64,000 nucleotides of DNA from Patescibacteria group bacterium (lineage in GTDB: Bacteria; Patescibacteriota; Microgenomatia; UBA1406; GWC2-37-13): assembly GCA_025057905.1 (NCBI GenBank), contig JANWUX010000002.1:186001-250000 (forward strand), in the 5' to 3' direction. Of the stretch, positions 56,598-64,000 are shown piece by piece. The translations under genes and the position numbers were made by a program. The notes under the pieces were generated by a model. It did no database searches. It had not been told where the DNA came from and saw only the letters and a program-made list of their open reading frames with translations. Within the stretch, counting starts at the first letter, position 1. The number at the start of each line of letters is the position of its first letter.

Positions 56598-57197
56598 CTA
56601 AAATTCTACAGGAAATTCTTCAAGATACAATAGGAATCTTTCCTCTTCTTTTTTGAATTCATCAATAAACCACTTAACTTTTGACGCCCAGAGAGGATTT
56701 TCAGCATAGATTTCTCCGATCTGTTCGATAGTCATCAGTTTCCATTTCTCTACATAAGTCTCTTTCAAGTTCTTTCCAACTTTTTCAATTGCTTCTTGCC
56801 AGTTTTTGAACATGGCATAACCACCGCCCCAGCCGAAGGGGTTGTAGGAGCCTGGAAAAACAAACTTACCAAAGGTTGATTCCACTCCTGAGATTGCTGG
56901 TAGTAAATAGCAATCAAGCTGGTATTTCTTACAAGTAAGAATAAAGATTTTTGTTTCCTCAACAAGTGGTGACTGATATCTTCTCAAAACGTTTCTGATA
57001 GTGATCTCTTTCCTCAAAAAAAATTGACTAAATTCGTTTTTCTTTTCCGGGATAACTTTTACTGACAACTGTGCTGATGAGTCACTTACCGCCTTTGCCT
57101 TTACTGGTTTTGTCCATAAAAAGATTAATATTCCTGTAATAAAAATTAGAAAGATATTTTTTCTCATAAAAAAAGATCCTAAAGCTTTTCTAATCAC
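56598..57197 (-). CDS. Exported muramidase-like (lysozyme fold) protein
   Basis: 199 aa sister of the 54443-55030 protein. Membrane anchor or signal at about residues 13-30, then RNVLRRYQSPLVEETKIF, CYLLPAISGVESTFGKFVFP (Glu of ES is the likely catalytic residue) and YNPFGWGGGYAMFKNWQEAIE. Probably cuts peptidoglycan. It ends 4 bp before the trigger-factor-like start. Confidence 0.7.
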   Translation of the reverse strand: MIRKALGSFFMRKNIFLIFITGILIFLWTKPVKAKAVSDSSAQLSVKVIPEKKNEFSQFFLRKEITIRNVLRRYQSPLVEETKIFILTCKKYQLDCYLLPAISGVESTFGKFVFPGSYNPFGWGGGYAMFKNWQEAIEKVGKNLKETYVEKWKLMTIEQIGEIYAENPLWASKVKWFIDEFKKEEERFLLYLEEFPVEF

Positions 57198-57337
57198 TAA
57201 GAAAAACCTTAGGATCTAAGATAATTATAGCATAAAACTATAAGAAATTAAATAAAAGATTAAATGAAGAAAATGTAATCGTCTAGATAATTCTTTCTCC
57301 GATTTGACTTTTTTTATGAAAAGTAAAAAAATATTAT

Positions 57338-57808
57338 TTGATGAAAGATTTTTTCGCTAGATCAAGAAGAAAAAAAATCAAGAGTTTTTTTACTCTTGTG
57401 GAAATTTTAGTGGTCATTGCTATCATTGGAATTTTGTCGGCTTTGTTTTTACCAAATTACATGGCCGCAAGAGAAAGGGCCAGAGACTCACAGAGAAAAT
57501 CCGATCTGAAACAAATCCAGAAAGCATTAGAAATGTACCGTCAAGATCAATTTCCTCCGGCTTATCCGACCTCCCTTCCGCCAGCTGGTTCAGAGTTTAA
57601 AAATAATATCATAAATGTTGTCTATATGAATAAATTTCCTACTGACCCTCTCCCTGGAAGACAATACTTTTATTCTTATGACAATTCCAGTCTTTCTTAC
57701 ACCCTGTGTGCTTGTCTTGAAAACAGGGCTGATAGAGATGGCGTAACTTGTTCTCCTCCATGTTCTTGCCAAGCCAATCAAAAGTGTTTTCTTGTTACTC
57801 AGCCTTGA
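57338..57808 (+). CDS. Type IV pilin-like protein
   Basis: 156 aa, first of a six-pilin operon. A basic leader (SRRKKIKS) precedes [21 protein letters not shown], then the [22 protein letters not shown] helix. The C-terminal part has disulfide-type cysteines ([21 protein letters not shown]). The gap before it (57198-57337) has no gene and probably holds the promoter. Confidence 0.87.
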   Translation: MMKDFFARSRRKKIKSFFTLVEILVVIAIIGILSALFLPNYMAARERARDSQRKSDLKQIQKALEMYRQDQFPPAYPTSLPPAGSEFKNNIINVVYMNKFPTDPLPGRQYFYSYDNSSLSYTLCACLENRADRDGVTCSPPCSCQANQKCFLVTQP

Positions 57809-57810
57809 CT

Positions 57811-58248
57811 ATGGGATTAAGATTTAAGTCCTTTACGCTTCTTGAGATGTTGGTTGTTATTGGAATTATTGGTATTTTAATATCACTTGGGGTTTCTTCC
57901 TACTCAACGGCTCAGAGAAAATCAAGAGATGCAAAAAGAAAATCTGATCTGAAAATAATTCAAAATGCTCTTGAACAATATTATTCAATCTGTGGCGGAA
58001 AATATCCTTCTTCGATAAATTTCAGCGGAACAATTACAGCAACAACTACTGATTGTCCTGGTTTAGCATCTGATGTCACTCTGATTTCAATGCCGACAGA
58101 TCCGCTTGGCGGTAACTATCAGTGTGTTGGTACTTGCAATGCTTCTGCATATACAATATGCCCAAAAAATGTAGGAGGAGGGAGATTTTTAGAAACAGAG
58201 AATTGTAACTCAACTAATAAAAGCTGCTGTATTTCCAATCTCCAATGA
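57811..58248 (+). CDS. Type IV pilin-like protein
   Basis: 145 aa using the ATG at 57811 (MGLRFKSFTLLEMLVVIGII); the frame is open further left but that part overlaps the previous gene. Pilin helix with RKSRDAKRKSDLKIIQNALE, and paired cysteines at the C-terminal end. Two bases after the previous stop. Confidence 0.85.
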   Translation: MGLRFKSFTLLEMLVVIGIIGILISLGVSSYSTAQRKSRDAKRKSDLKIIQNALEQYYSICGGKYPSSINFSGTITATTTDCPGLASDVTLISMPTDPLGGNYQCVGTCNASAYTICPKNVGGGRFLETENCNSTNKSCCISNLQ

Positions 58249-58640
58249 AAAAGAGTTTTACTCTTATTGAGATTTTAGTAGTGGCAACGGTTATTGGTCT
58301 TCTTGCTTCGGTTTTGACAATCTCATTTTCTCAATTAAACGTAAGAGCCCGAAATGACAGGAGAAGAGTTGATATTGAACAAATAAGAAGCGCCCTGGAA
58401 ATGCATAGATCTAATAACAATACTTACCCCCAAACACTTCCGACGTTAACTCCTTATCTCTCTGTGCCTTCAGATCCTAAAAGTCCTACCTATAACTATC
58501 ATTATAGACGAATTTCTGATACTGATTATGTGATTGGGGCTTTTTTTGAAAACTCAAGCTCAACTTGTAGATACTCCCAAGCTTTATCATGTGGATCAGC
58601 CAATTGTAATATTTGCTTTGGACCCTATGGAGAGCGATGA
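58245..58640 (+). CDS. Type IV pilin-like protein
   Basis: 131 aa. MKKSFTLIEILVVATVIGLL signal, helix NVRARNDRRRVDIEQIRSAL, then a short globular part with PSDPKSPTYNYHYRR and four C-terminal cysteines. Overlaps its neighbours by 4 bp on each side (ATGA type). Confidence 0.87.
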   Translation: MKKSFTLIEILVVATVIGLLASVLTISFSQLNVRARNDRRRVDIEQIRSALEMHRSNNNTYPQTLPTLTPYLSVPSDPKSPTYNYHYRRISDTDYVIGAFFENSSSTCRYSQALSCGSANCNICFGPYGER

Positions 58641-59125
58641 GATCAGAAAAGAGTTTCACCCTTGTTGAGATTTTAGTCTTGATGGTAATTGCCAGTGTTT
58701 TTTTTGGTCTTTTTATTCCAAATTATCAAAGGTTTGAACAGGAGAGAATCCTTCAAAATCAAGCGAGAAATTTTTCGCAGGTTTTTGAATTGGTAAAAAA
58801 AAAGGCCTTCTCTTCTGAGCTTCATGACAAAAACTGCCAAAATTTTTCTGGTTATAAGTTGACCATAAAGTCTAATAATAATTATTCATTCAGTTTTGGT
58901 TGCCATACTAACTTCTATGAAATTCAGAATTACTACTTGAATCAAAATAACTTTTTTACTGAAGCCATAGGAAAAGAATTTTACTTTTCACCAACGGGAA
59001 GATTAATCGATATCGGTGGTGTAAGCACTTTAAGAATAAAAAATGAGATAATCAATAAATGTATTGAAATTAACATTAACGAAAGGGGGATAATGACAGT
59101 AAATTATTTTCTAATAAATTGTTAA
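58637..59125 (+). CDS. Pilin-like (minor pseudopilin) protein
   Basis: 162 aa using the ATG at 58637 ([20 protein letters not shown]), which overlaps the previous stop. The N-terminal helix is typical; the rest lacks the RKSDL pattern and resembles GspH-like minor pilins (FSPTGRLIDIGGVSTLRI). Confidence 0.82.
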   Translation: MRSEKSFTLVEILVLMVIASVFFGLFIPNYQRFEQERILQNQARNFSQVFELVKKKAFSSELHDKNCQNFSGYKLTIKSNNNYSFSFGCHTNFYEIQNYYLNQNNFFTEAIGKEFYFSPTGRLIDIGGVSTLRIKNEIINKCIEININERGIMTVNYFLINC

Positions 59126-59563
59126 GTGAAAAAAAGTTTTTCTCTTATCGAGGTTTTGGTATTTGCGGGAATCTTACAAATTTTTTTTATTGCCGCTCTA
59201 TCAACAACGGTGTTTTTTGTTAGAAATCTTAAAAACGAGGAGTATAAAATCCTAGCTTCTTATTACTTGGGAGATTTATCTGAATGGCTGAGATACAATA
59301 AAGATATTGATTGGAATGGATTTTCAAAGCGATCTTCTCCTAGTGGAATGAGGTATTGTTTCAATAGCTTAAATTGGAATAATCAAGGAAGCTGCTCTAG
59401 TTATGGTCTTGGGAATCCACCTCTCTTTAAGAGGGAACTAGTCTTAACGACTATTAATCCTCCTGATAATACAAGAATAGAAGCTCATATCTTTGTTTCT
59501 TGGGATGATTCAGGAGTGGACAAGAGTGTCAATTCAAAAATTATTCTTACGCCTTTAGACTGA
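59126..59563 (+). CDS. Pilin-like (minor pseudopilin) protein
   Basis: 145 aa with a GTG start directly after the previous stop. KKSFSLIEVLVFAGILQIFF is a prepilin-type N-terminus; the C-terminal half (TRIEAHIFVSWDD) is beta rich, like minor pilins of the GspI kind. Confidence 0.78.
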   Translation: MKKSFSLIEVLVFAGILQIFFIAALSTTVFFVRNLKNEEYKILASYYLGDLSEWLRYNKDIDWNGFSKRSSPSGMRYCFNSLNWNNQGSCSSYGLGNPPLFKRELVLTTINPPDNTRIEAHIFVSWDDSGVDKSVNSKIILTPLD

Positions 59564-59569
59564 ATTATC

Positions 59570-60136
59570 GTGAAATTAAAAAGGTCCTTCACGTTAATTG
59601 AAACTATTGTTGTTTTGTCACTTATTGGTCTTTTTTTACCGATAATCTTCGCTATTGTTTTTACTCTTGTAAGCCAACAGATGAAGGTAACAAGATTATC
59701 TTTAATCAAAAGGCAAGGAGATTTTATTTTGAATGAAATTTCATCTCTCATGAAAAACTCAGCCTTGTCAATTCACTCAGATTTTCCACCGAATGATCAA
59801 AACAATCTCTGTGATCGTGAAAACACAGTGTACGACACTGAATCGTCTTTGGTCTTCAGAGATAAAAATAATTACTGGTTCAGAATTTTTTTTGATAATA
59901 ATCGAATCGCTTCTTACTCCTCAGCAACAAATGTTACCTATTACTTAAACTCTAACGAGGTCAGGGTTTATGATTTTTTTATGAGGTGTCGGAATAATTC
60001 TTCCTATACTCCACCTTTGTTTGTTATCTGGTTTAGGATCTGCTATCGAAACCCAAATACAAATGACTGTGCCCAGACAAATGAAGAAAAAGTTGATCTT
60101 CGATACGAAACGAGAATTAGATTGAGAAACAGATAG
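59570..60136 (+). CDS. Pilin-like (GspJ-type minor pseudopilin) protein
   Basis: 188 aa, GTG start. RSFTLIETIVVLSLIGLFLP signal; the following LIKRQGDFILNEISSLMKNS is typical of GspJ/PilW-like minor pilins. Sixth and last pilin of the operon; 48 bp before pilM. Confidence 0.78.
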   Translation: MKLKRSFTLIETIVVLSLIGLFLPIIFAIVFTLVSQQMKVTRLSLIKRQGDFILNEISSLMKNSALSIHSDFPPNDQNNLCDRENTVYDTESSLVFRDKNNYWFRIFFDNNRIASYSSATNVTYYLNSNEVRVYDFFMRCRNNSSYTPPLFVIWFRICYRNPNTNDCAQTNEEKVDLRYETRIRLRNR

Positions 60137-60184
60137 TTCACAGTCAAAATTGATATTTCTGAATCAATTTTCTATATTGAAAAT

Positions 60185-61207
60185 ATGGCAGGAAATTTCT
60201 TTTCTATCGAACTCAACAACCAGCGACTTAAAGTAATAAGTTTAAACAGGGTTGATAAAAACTACGAAATTGACAAAATTGGTTCGATAAAGGTTTTGCC
60301 CGATTACTTCTCTTCCAACTTAGAAAAAACGATAAACGATCAGGCAAAAATTATCTCCGAATTCTTCGCTAACCTGGAAATCAAGAAAAAAAACGTCGTG
60401 ATTACCTTGGCGGACAATTTGGTTTATCATCAAATTCTTGAGATGCCCTTACTCAAGGAAAAAGAGTTAATATCGGCTCTTAAATATCAAGCTGATCAGT
60501 TTATTCCAATGTCAATTGAAGAAGTTAATCTTGATTTAGAAGTCATAAAGGAAGACAAAGAGAGAAAAAAAGTCCTAATTTTTGTTGCTGCTTGCCCTAA
60601 AAAGACAATCGAGAAAATTCAAAATACGATCGAGTTGGCTGGCTATTTTCCTATCGCCATAGAGACAACTCTCTCTTCTTTGGCTCGCCTTTTAGACTAT
60701 CTTAGTAAGAAAATTGTTGAAAAATATCCGGGAACAGATAGTTTGCTGTTGATTAATTTCGAAAATGACTTTTCAACGTTAACATTCTTCGATCAATTTC
60801 CTTTTTTGATAAAAAAAAATCGAACAATTTTAATTGGCTACCAATTGCTATTGAAAGAGTTGATGATCAATTTTGATTTCTCAGAAGATAAAGCGATTGA
60901 CTTTTTGACCAACTACCGTCCCGACCAAAACTCAAGTTTTCCCGTGAGCAAAGTAGTTAGGCCTCTCATTAGAGAGCTATCTGAAGAAATTAATCGATTT
61001 ATCCTTTCGGAAAAACCTTCTATTATTTTTTTTGTTGGCCAGATTGGAAAGTGTCCAAGCCTAATAGATTTTCTTCAACAAAATCTACCTTCCATCAAAC
61101 TAGAAATTCTCAATCCTTGTCATTTTCTAAGAAAGAACCCGCTTGCAGAGAGTTTATTAAGCGAACTGCCGAGTTATTTTTCAGCCATTGGTAGTGAGCT
61201 AAGGTAG
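60185..61207 (+). CDS. pilM: Pilus assembly protein PilM
   Basis: 340 aa cytoplasmic actin-like protein. MAGNFFSIELNNQRLKVISL, then VVITLADNLVYHQILEMPLL, the hallmark KEKELISALKYQADQFIPM and VFVAACPKK-like core. It would bind the N-terminus of PilN and link PilB/PilC to the pilus base. Confidence 0.88.
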   Translation: MAGNFFSIELNNQRLKVISLNRVDKNYEIDKIGSIKVLPDYFSSNLEKTINDQAKIISEFFANLEIKKKNVVITLADNLVYHQILEMPLLKEKELISALKYQADQFIPMSIEEVNLDLEVIKEDKERKKVLIFVAACPKKTIEKIQNTIELAGYFPIAIETTLSSLARLLDYLSKKIVEKYPGTDSLLLINFENDFSTLTFFDQFPFLIKKNRTILIGYQLLLKELMINFDFSEDKAIDFLTNYRPDQNSSFPVSKVVRPLIRELSEEINRFILSEKPSIIFFVGQIGKCPSLIDFLQQNLPSIKLEILNPCHFLRKNPLAESLLSELPSYFSAIGSELR

Positions 61208-61215
61208 CTAAGCTA

Positions 61216-61824
61216 ATGAGAAAAAGAGCCATTAATCTAATTGTCAACAGGGAAGATTACCAAAAATACGAATATGGATTTAAACTCATTAGATACTTGA
61301 CCATTGCTCTTTTTTTGATCATCTTAAGCTTTTTTTTTCTAATCATGTTTATTCTTGAAAATTTTAATGCCAAAATTGAAACTTTGAGAAAAAAAAAGAT
61401 AGAATTATTAGCTGATTCAAACAGAAACCAAGAGTATCGGGTGAAAATAGCATATCTTATTAATCATTACTATAAATTAAAAGATTTTCTAAAGAATGAT
61501 GCTAATTCTTTCTTTTATTATTCCCTCCTCAATCAAACACTGAAAGCCACTTCAGATTCACAAGTGATGATTCGGGAATTTTCTATCAATAAAGATCGCC
61601 AATTCAATTTTGTAGTTAGCTTTGCTGATTTTGAAAGTTTAAGAAACTTTTTTAGGTTTATCGAGTCAAAAGAGTTTCTCAAAAACTTTGAATCAATTAC
61701 TCTCAGAGAATTTTTGGTGATAGGAAAGACTGAAAGAGATGAAGGAAAATTTCAGCTCTCTTTCCACGGCCAGTTTTTGCCCAAAGAAGTTCTTGAAAGG
61801 GATGTAAATAATGATGAAAATTAA
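61216..61824 (+). CDS. pilN: PilN-like pilus assembly protein
   Basis: 202 aa. The N-terminus has RAINLIVNREDYQKYEYG, equivalent to the INLLP PilM-binding motif, then one membrane helix (about 27-49), a coiled coil and a small alpha/beta domain. Between pilM and the PilO-like gene, overlapping the latter by 14 bp. Confidence 0.75.
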   Translation: MRKRAINLIVNREDYQKYEYGFKLIRYLTIALFLIILSFFFLIMFILENFNAKIETLRKKKIELLADSNRNQEYRVKIAYLINHYYKLKDFLKNDANSFFYYSLLNQTLKATSDSQVMIREFSINKDRQFNFVVSFADFESLRNFFRFIESKEFLKNFESITLREFLVIGKTERDEGKFQLSFHGQFLPKEVLERDVNNDEN

Positions 61825-62536
61825 GATCAAGCCATATCTCTTTTCCCTAATCAGGGAAAACTTAACGTACATTATTGGTTTTTTTGTGATCATATTCTTC
61901 TTTTTTTTTATTATCTTCATGGGAGCAAGGAAGGTTTTAGATTCATTTAAACAGATTAATAAATTACAGGAAGAGGTAAACAGGCTAAAAAATGATAAGA
62001 TTGCCAATTTGGATCATAAAATCGCCGAAAAAGAAACTCTTGATGACTTGATAAAAACTTTGGCTCAGTTAATTGTTGAAAAAGAAGATTATTTCTCAAT
62101 TGTGAAGACTCTGGACATTTTATCAGCCAAGACAGGATTCTACATTTCTAACTACTCAATTGACCAAGACAAACTTAAAACTGAGAAGATTAATCTTCAA
62201 GTTAGTGGTCTAGGGAGCAGTCAGGATCTTCTAAATTTTCTAAAAGAGTACAATTTTGGAGGTGGAAGATTAGTAACTTCAGACAACATAGACTACAAAT
62301 CTGACATTCAGGGGGTGATAAAGATAAATCTTACTTTGTACAATAAAAAAAGAACCAATTCATCTGGCCAGAGCGACGCCTCATTTATCAACCAAAGAAC
62401 TCAAGTTGAAAATCTTAATCAGATTATCTCCGAAATCAGGGAGATAAGATCAAAAATTGAGACGAGCACCCACGAGCACAAAGAAGACAACAAAGATAGT
62501 ATTGGTAACTATGAAAAAAAAGAGCAATCCTTTTAA
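61811..62536 (+). CDS. pilO: PilO-like pilus assembly protein
   Basis: 241 aa. One membrane helix (about residues 15-37), a coiled coil with INKLQEEVNRLKNDKIANLD, and a ferredoxin-like domain with DDLIKTLAQLIVEKEDYFSI and INLQVSGLGSSQDLLNFLKE. A charged disordered tail follows. The assignment rests on order and topology. Confidence 0.72.
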   Translation: MMKIKIKPYLFSLIRENLTYIIGFFVIIFFFFFIIFMGARKVLDSFKQINKLQEEVNRLKNDKIANLDHKIAEKETLDDLIKTLAQLIVEKEDYFSIVKTLDILSAKTGFYISNYSIDQDKLKTEKINLQVSGLGSSQDLLNFLKEYNFGGGRLVTSDNIDYKSDIQGVIKINLTLYNKKRTNSSGQSDASFINQRTQVENLNQIISEIREIRSKIETSTHEHKEDNKDSIGNYEKKEQSF

Positions 62537-62546
62537 CTAGTTTGTT

Positions 62547-62555
62547 TGGTATAAT
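62547..62555 (+). promoter_or_regulatory. Extended -10 promoter for rpmF
   Basis: TTGGTATAAT (TGnTATAAT form) ends nine bases before the rpmF ATG, so the rpmF mRNA would be nearly leaderless. It separates the ribosomal unit from the pilus operon. Confidence 0.5.
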
Positions 62556-62563
62556 AAACTAAA

Positions 62564-62713
62564 ATGACACCTCTGCCAAAAAGAAAACTCTCCACTCGCC
62601 GAATCGGTAAACGAAAGAAGACAAGATTAAAATCACTGCCTAGACTTGTCCTGTGTTCTTTTTGTTTTAAGCCCAAGATTCCTCATTTTGTTTGCAAAGC
62701 TTGCGGCAAGTGA
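62564..62713 (+). CDS. rpmF: Ribosomal protein bL32
   Basis: A 49-residue gene read directly from the sequence: MTPLPKRKLSTRRIGKRKKT at the start, then LVLCSFCFKPKIPHFVCKAC with two CxxC pairs for zinc. It matches bL32 in length and layout. It is followed after 6 bp by nusB; in many bacteria rpmF lies near rnc, as here. Confidence 0.92.
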   Translation: MTPLPKRKLSTRRIGKRKKTRLKSLPRLVLCSFCFKPKIPHFVCKACGK

Positions 62714-62719
62714 CTATAA

Positions 62720-63070
62720 ATGGATCCTCGACACAAGAGACGAATCAAGATTGTCCAAGAGCTTTACCAAAATGAGTTTTTTCCTCAAAAAAAACTTTCG
62801 AAAAAAACAAAAGAAATCCTTACCTTCGAAAAAAAAATTGTTAAGATCATTGAAAAATACATACTTAGGAAATCAATTGAAAGTGTTTCCAAAATTGATA
62901 TCGCCATTCTTAAGCTGGCAATTTTTGAGCTTCTGATTGAAAAAAAGGAGCCGGTGAAAGTGATTATTAATGAGGCTGTTGAACTTGGGAAGGAATTTGG
63001 CGGTGAAAAATCCTATGCTTTTATTAACGCGATCTTGGGAAAGGTTGTTGCCAATCAGAGAGAGATATGA
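62720..63070 (+). CDS. nusB: Transcription antitermination factor NusB
   Basis: 116 aa, all-helical. RRIKIVQELYQNEFFPQKK at the N-terminus, then SVSKIDIAILKLAIFELLIE and KVIINEAVELGKEFGGEKSYAFI, the NusB signature. It acts with NusE in rRNA antitermination. It is short in its first half. It overlaps rnc by 4 bp. Confidence 0.9.
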   Translation: MDPRHKRRIKIVQELYQNEFFPQKKLSKKTKEILTFEKKIVKIIEKYILRKSIESVSKIDIAILKLAIFELLIEKKEPVKVIINEAVELGKEFGGEKSYAFINAILGKVVANQREI

Positions 63071-63753
63071 AAAATTACCAACATTTTCAGGAAAAGATAA
63101 ACTATAATTTTAAAGACACCCTTCTTCTGAGAAACGTTTTTGTTCATCGATCTTATCTTAATGAAAGGAAGAATTTTCCTCTGCCTTCTAATGAAAGATT
63201 AGAGTTCTTAGGGGATAGTGTTCTTTCTCTTGTTATTTCTCTTTATCTTTTTAAGAATTATCCCTGCCTTTGTGAGGGCGATTATAGTAGAATTAAAAGC
63301 CTGCTAGTAAAAGCTGAAACTCTTGCTGAGATTGCTCTTTCGTTTAATGTAGACAAATTGCTTCTTCTATCTAAAGGTGAGGAAAAGATGAATGGTCGAA
63401 AGAATAAAAACATTCTTGCCGACTCTCTTGAAGCTTTAATTGGAGCCGTTTTTCTGGATTCAAACTTTGAAGAAAGTTATCGTTGGGTAACTAACTTTCT
63501 TTTTAAAGACAAGCTTGAAAAAATTATCAAAAACCAAGATTATCAATCATTTAAAAGTCGTCTTCAAGAGAAAGTTCAGGCTAAATATAAAACATTGCCT
63601 GAGTACCAAGTCTTGAAAGAGGTTGGCCCAGAGCACCAGAAAGTTTTTCGAGTCGGTGTTTTTATAAAAGGAAAGAAATATGCTGAGGGATCAGGTCGGT
63701 CAAAGAAAGAGGCCGAAGAGGAAGCGGCTAAAAATGCTTTTGTAAATTTATAA
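63067..63753 (+). CDS. rnc: Ribonuclease III
   Basis: 228 aa double-strand RNA nuclease for rRNA and mRNA processing. Signature NERLEFLGDSVLSLVIS (about residues 38-54) with the metal ligands, then DSLEALIGAVFLDSNFE, and a C-terminal dsRNA-binding domain (about 155-226, GRSKKEAEEEAAKNAF). It would cut the 16S processing stem noted at 43.7/45.3 kb; whether it also trims Cas12d RNAs is unknown. Confidence 0.96.
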   Translation: MKNYQHFQEKINYNFKDTLLLRNVFVHRSYLNERKNFPLPSNERLEFLGDSVLSLVISLYLFKNYPCLCEGDYSRIKSLLVKAETLAEIALSFNVDKLLLLSKGEEKMNGRKNKNILADSLEALIGAVFLDSNFEESYRWVTNFLFKDKLEKIIKNQDYQSFKSRLQEKVQAKYKTLPEYQVLKEVGPEHQKVFRVGVFIKGKKYAEGSGRSKKEAEEEAAKNAFVNL

Positions 63754-63774
63754 TGGATGTGTTATTATTTTATA

Positions 63775-64000
63775 ATGGCAACTGCGATTCGGCTATTTCG
63801 AGTTGGAAAAAAAAATCAACCTTACTATCGAATCGTCGTTAGCAACAAAAGATCAAAAGCTAATGGCAAATACATTGAGGTAATTGGCAAATATAATCCC
63901 CTTGTTGATCCCCCTCTTATTGAGATAAATAAAGAAAGATTCAATTATTGGTTTGAATGTGGCGCTGTTTTTTCTGAAGGTGTAAGAAAACTCTTGAAAA
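63775..64000 (+). CDS. rpsP: Ribosomal protein bS16 (partial, runs off the window)
   Basis: 75 codons visible. MATAIRLFRVGKKNQPYYRI, then VVSNKRSKANGKYIEVIGKY and NPLVDPPLIEINKERFNYWF match bS16 closely. It begins 21 bp after rnc. The C-terminal residues lie beyond 64000. Confidence 0.95.
   Translation, partial: MATAIRLFRVGKKNQPYYRIVVSNKRSKANGKYIEVIGKYNPLVDPPLIEINKERFNYWFECGAVFSEGVRKLLK

Overview
This window is a compact, AT-rich bacterial chromosome segment. It most likely comes from a Candidate Phyla Radiation (Patescibacteria) organism, with some hints of the Microgenomates/Katanobacteria side. The evidence is: tightly packed small genes; shortened household proteins (EF-Ts of 150 aa, prolyl-tRNA synthetase without an editing insert, trigger factor without a PPIase domain, release factor 1 without domain I); an rpsF-ssb-rpsR cluster with no rplI; a 16S rRNA gene standing alone; type IV pilus genes without outer-membrane parts; and a CRISPR-Cas type V-D (Cas12d/CasY) locus, a type first described in CPR genomes. 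The exact phylum cannot be decided here.

Layout. 1-30.9 kb is mostly housekeeping: gyrB-ppa-gyrA, rplJ-rplL, hisS-prfA-rpmE, HtrA and Ctp proteases, rpsF-ssb-rpsR, cysS, tRNA-Pro, RNase J, recR, prs, dnaX-ybaB, ybeY-rpsU, proS, a CMP-kinase-like gene, rseP, frr, tsf, rpsB, galU, a deoxyribosyltransferase-thymidylate kinase fusion and a membrane-anchored Clp-like ATPase. 31.1-36.9 kb is the CRISPR-Cas island: an array of 19 repeats (25 nt) with 18 very short spacers (18-19 nt), cas1 on the plus strand, and convergent cas12d (1248 aa) on the minus strand. No cas2 or cas4 is present. 37.2-41.4 kb is a belt of decaying genes around one intact ATP-grasp ligase. 41.4-46.5 kb holds tRNA-Ile, a PRC/MgtE-N/CBS protein, a SAM-hydrolase-like protein, the 16S rRNA and an MreB-like actin. 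46.5-62.5 kb is dominated by surface functions: an O-antigen-ligase-like protein, PilB/PilT/PilC, eight pilin-like proteins, PilM/N/O and two muramidase-like proteins. 62.5-64 kb has rpmF, nusB, rnc and partial rpsP.

The most interesting system is the Cas12d locus. Directly upstream of cas12d, on the same strand, I find an unannotated structured RNA candidate of about 100 nt (36793-36892). It has its own promoter (TTGAAA-17-TATGAT), a 10-nt perfect antirepeat at its predicted 5' end, a long-range closing stem, a perfect 9-bp hairpin and a short T-run just before the cas12d start codon. It is a strong candidate for the scoutRNA (the crRNA partner known for Cas12c/Cas12d). Because it lies in the cas12d leader, it could also couple crRNA level to cas12d expression. 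At the other end of the locus, cas1 and the array are fired by divergent promoters whose -35 boxes overlap in one small palindrome (31973-31985).
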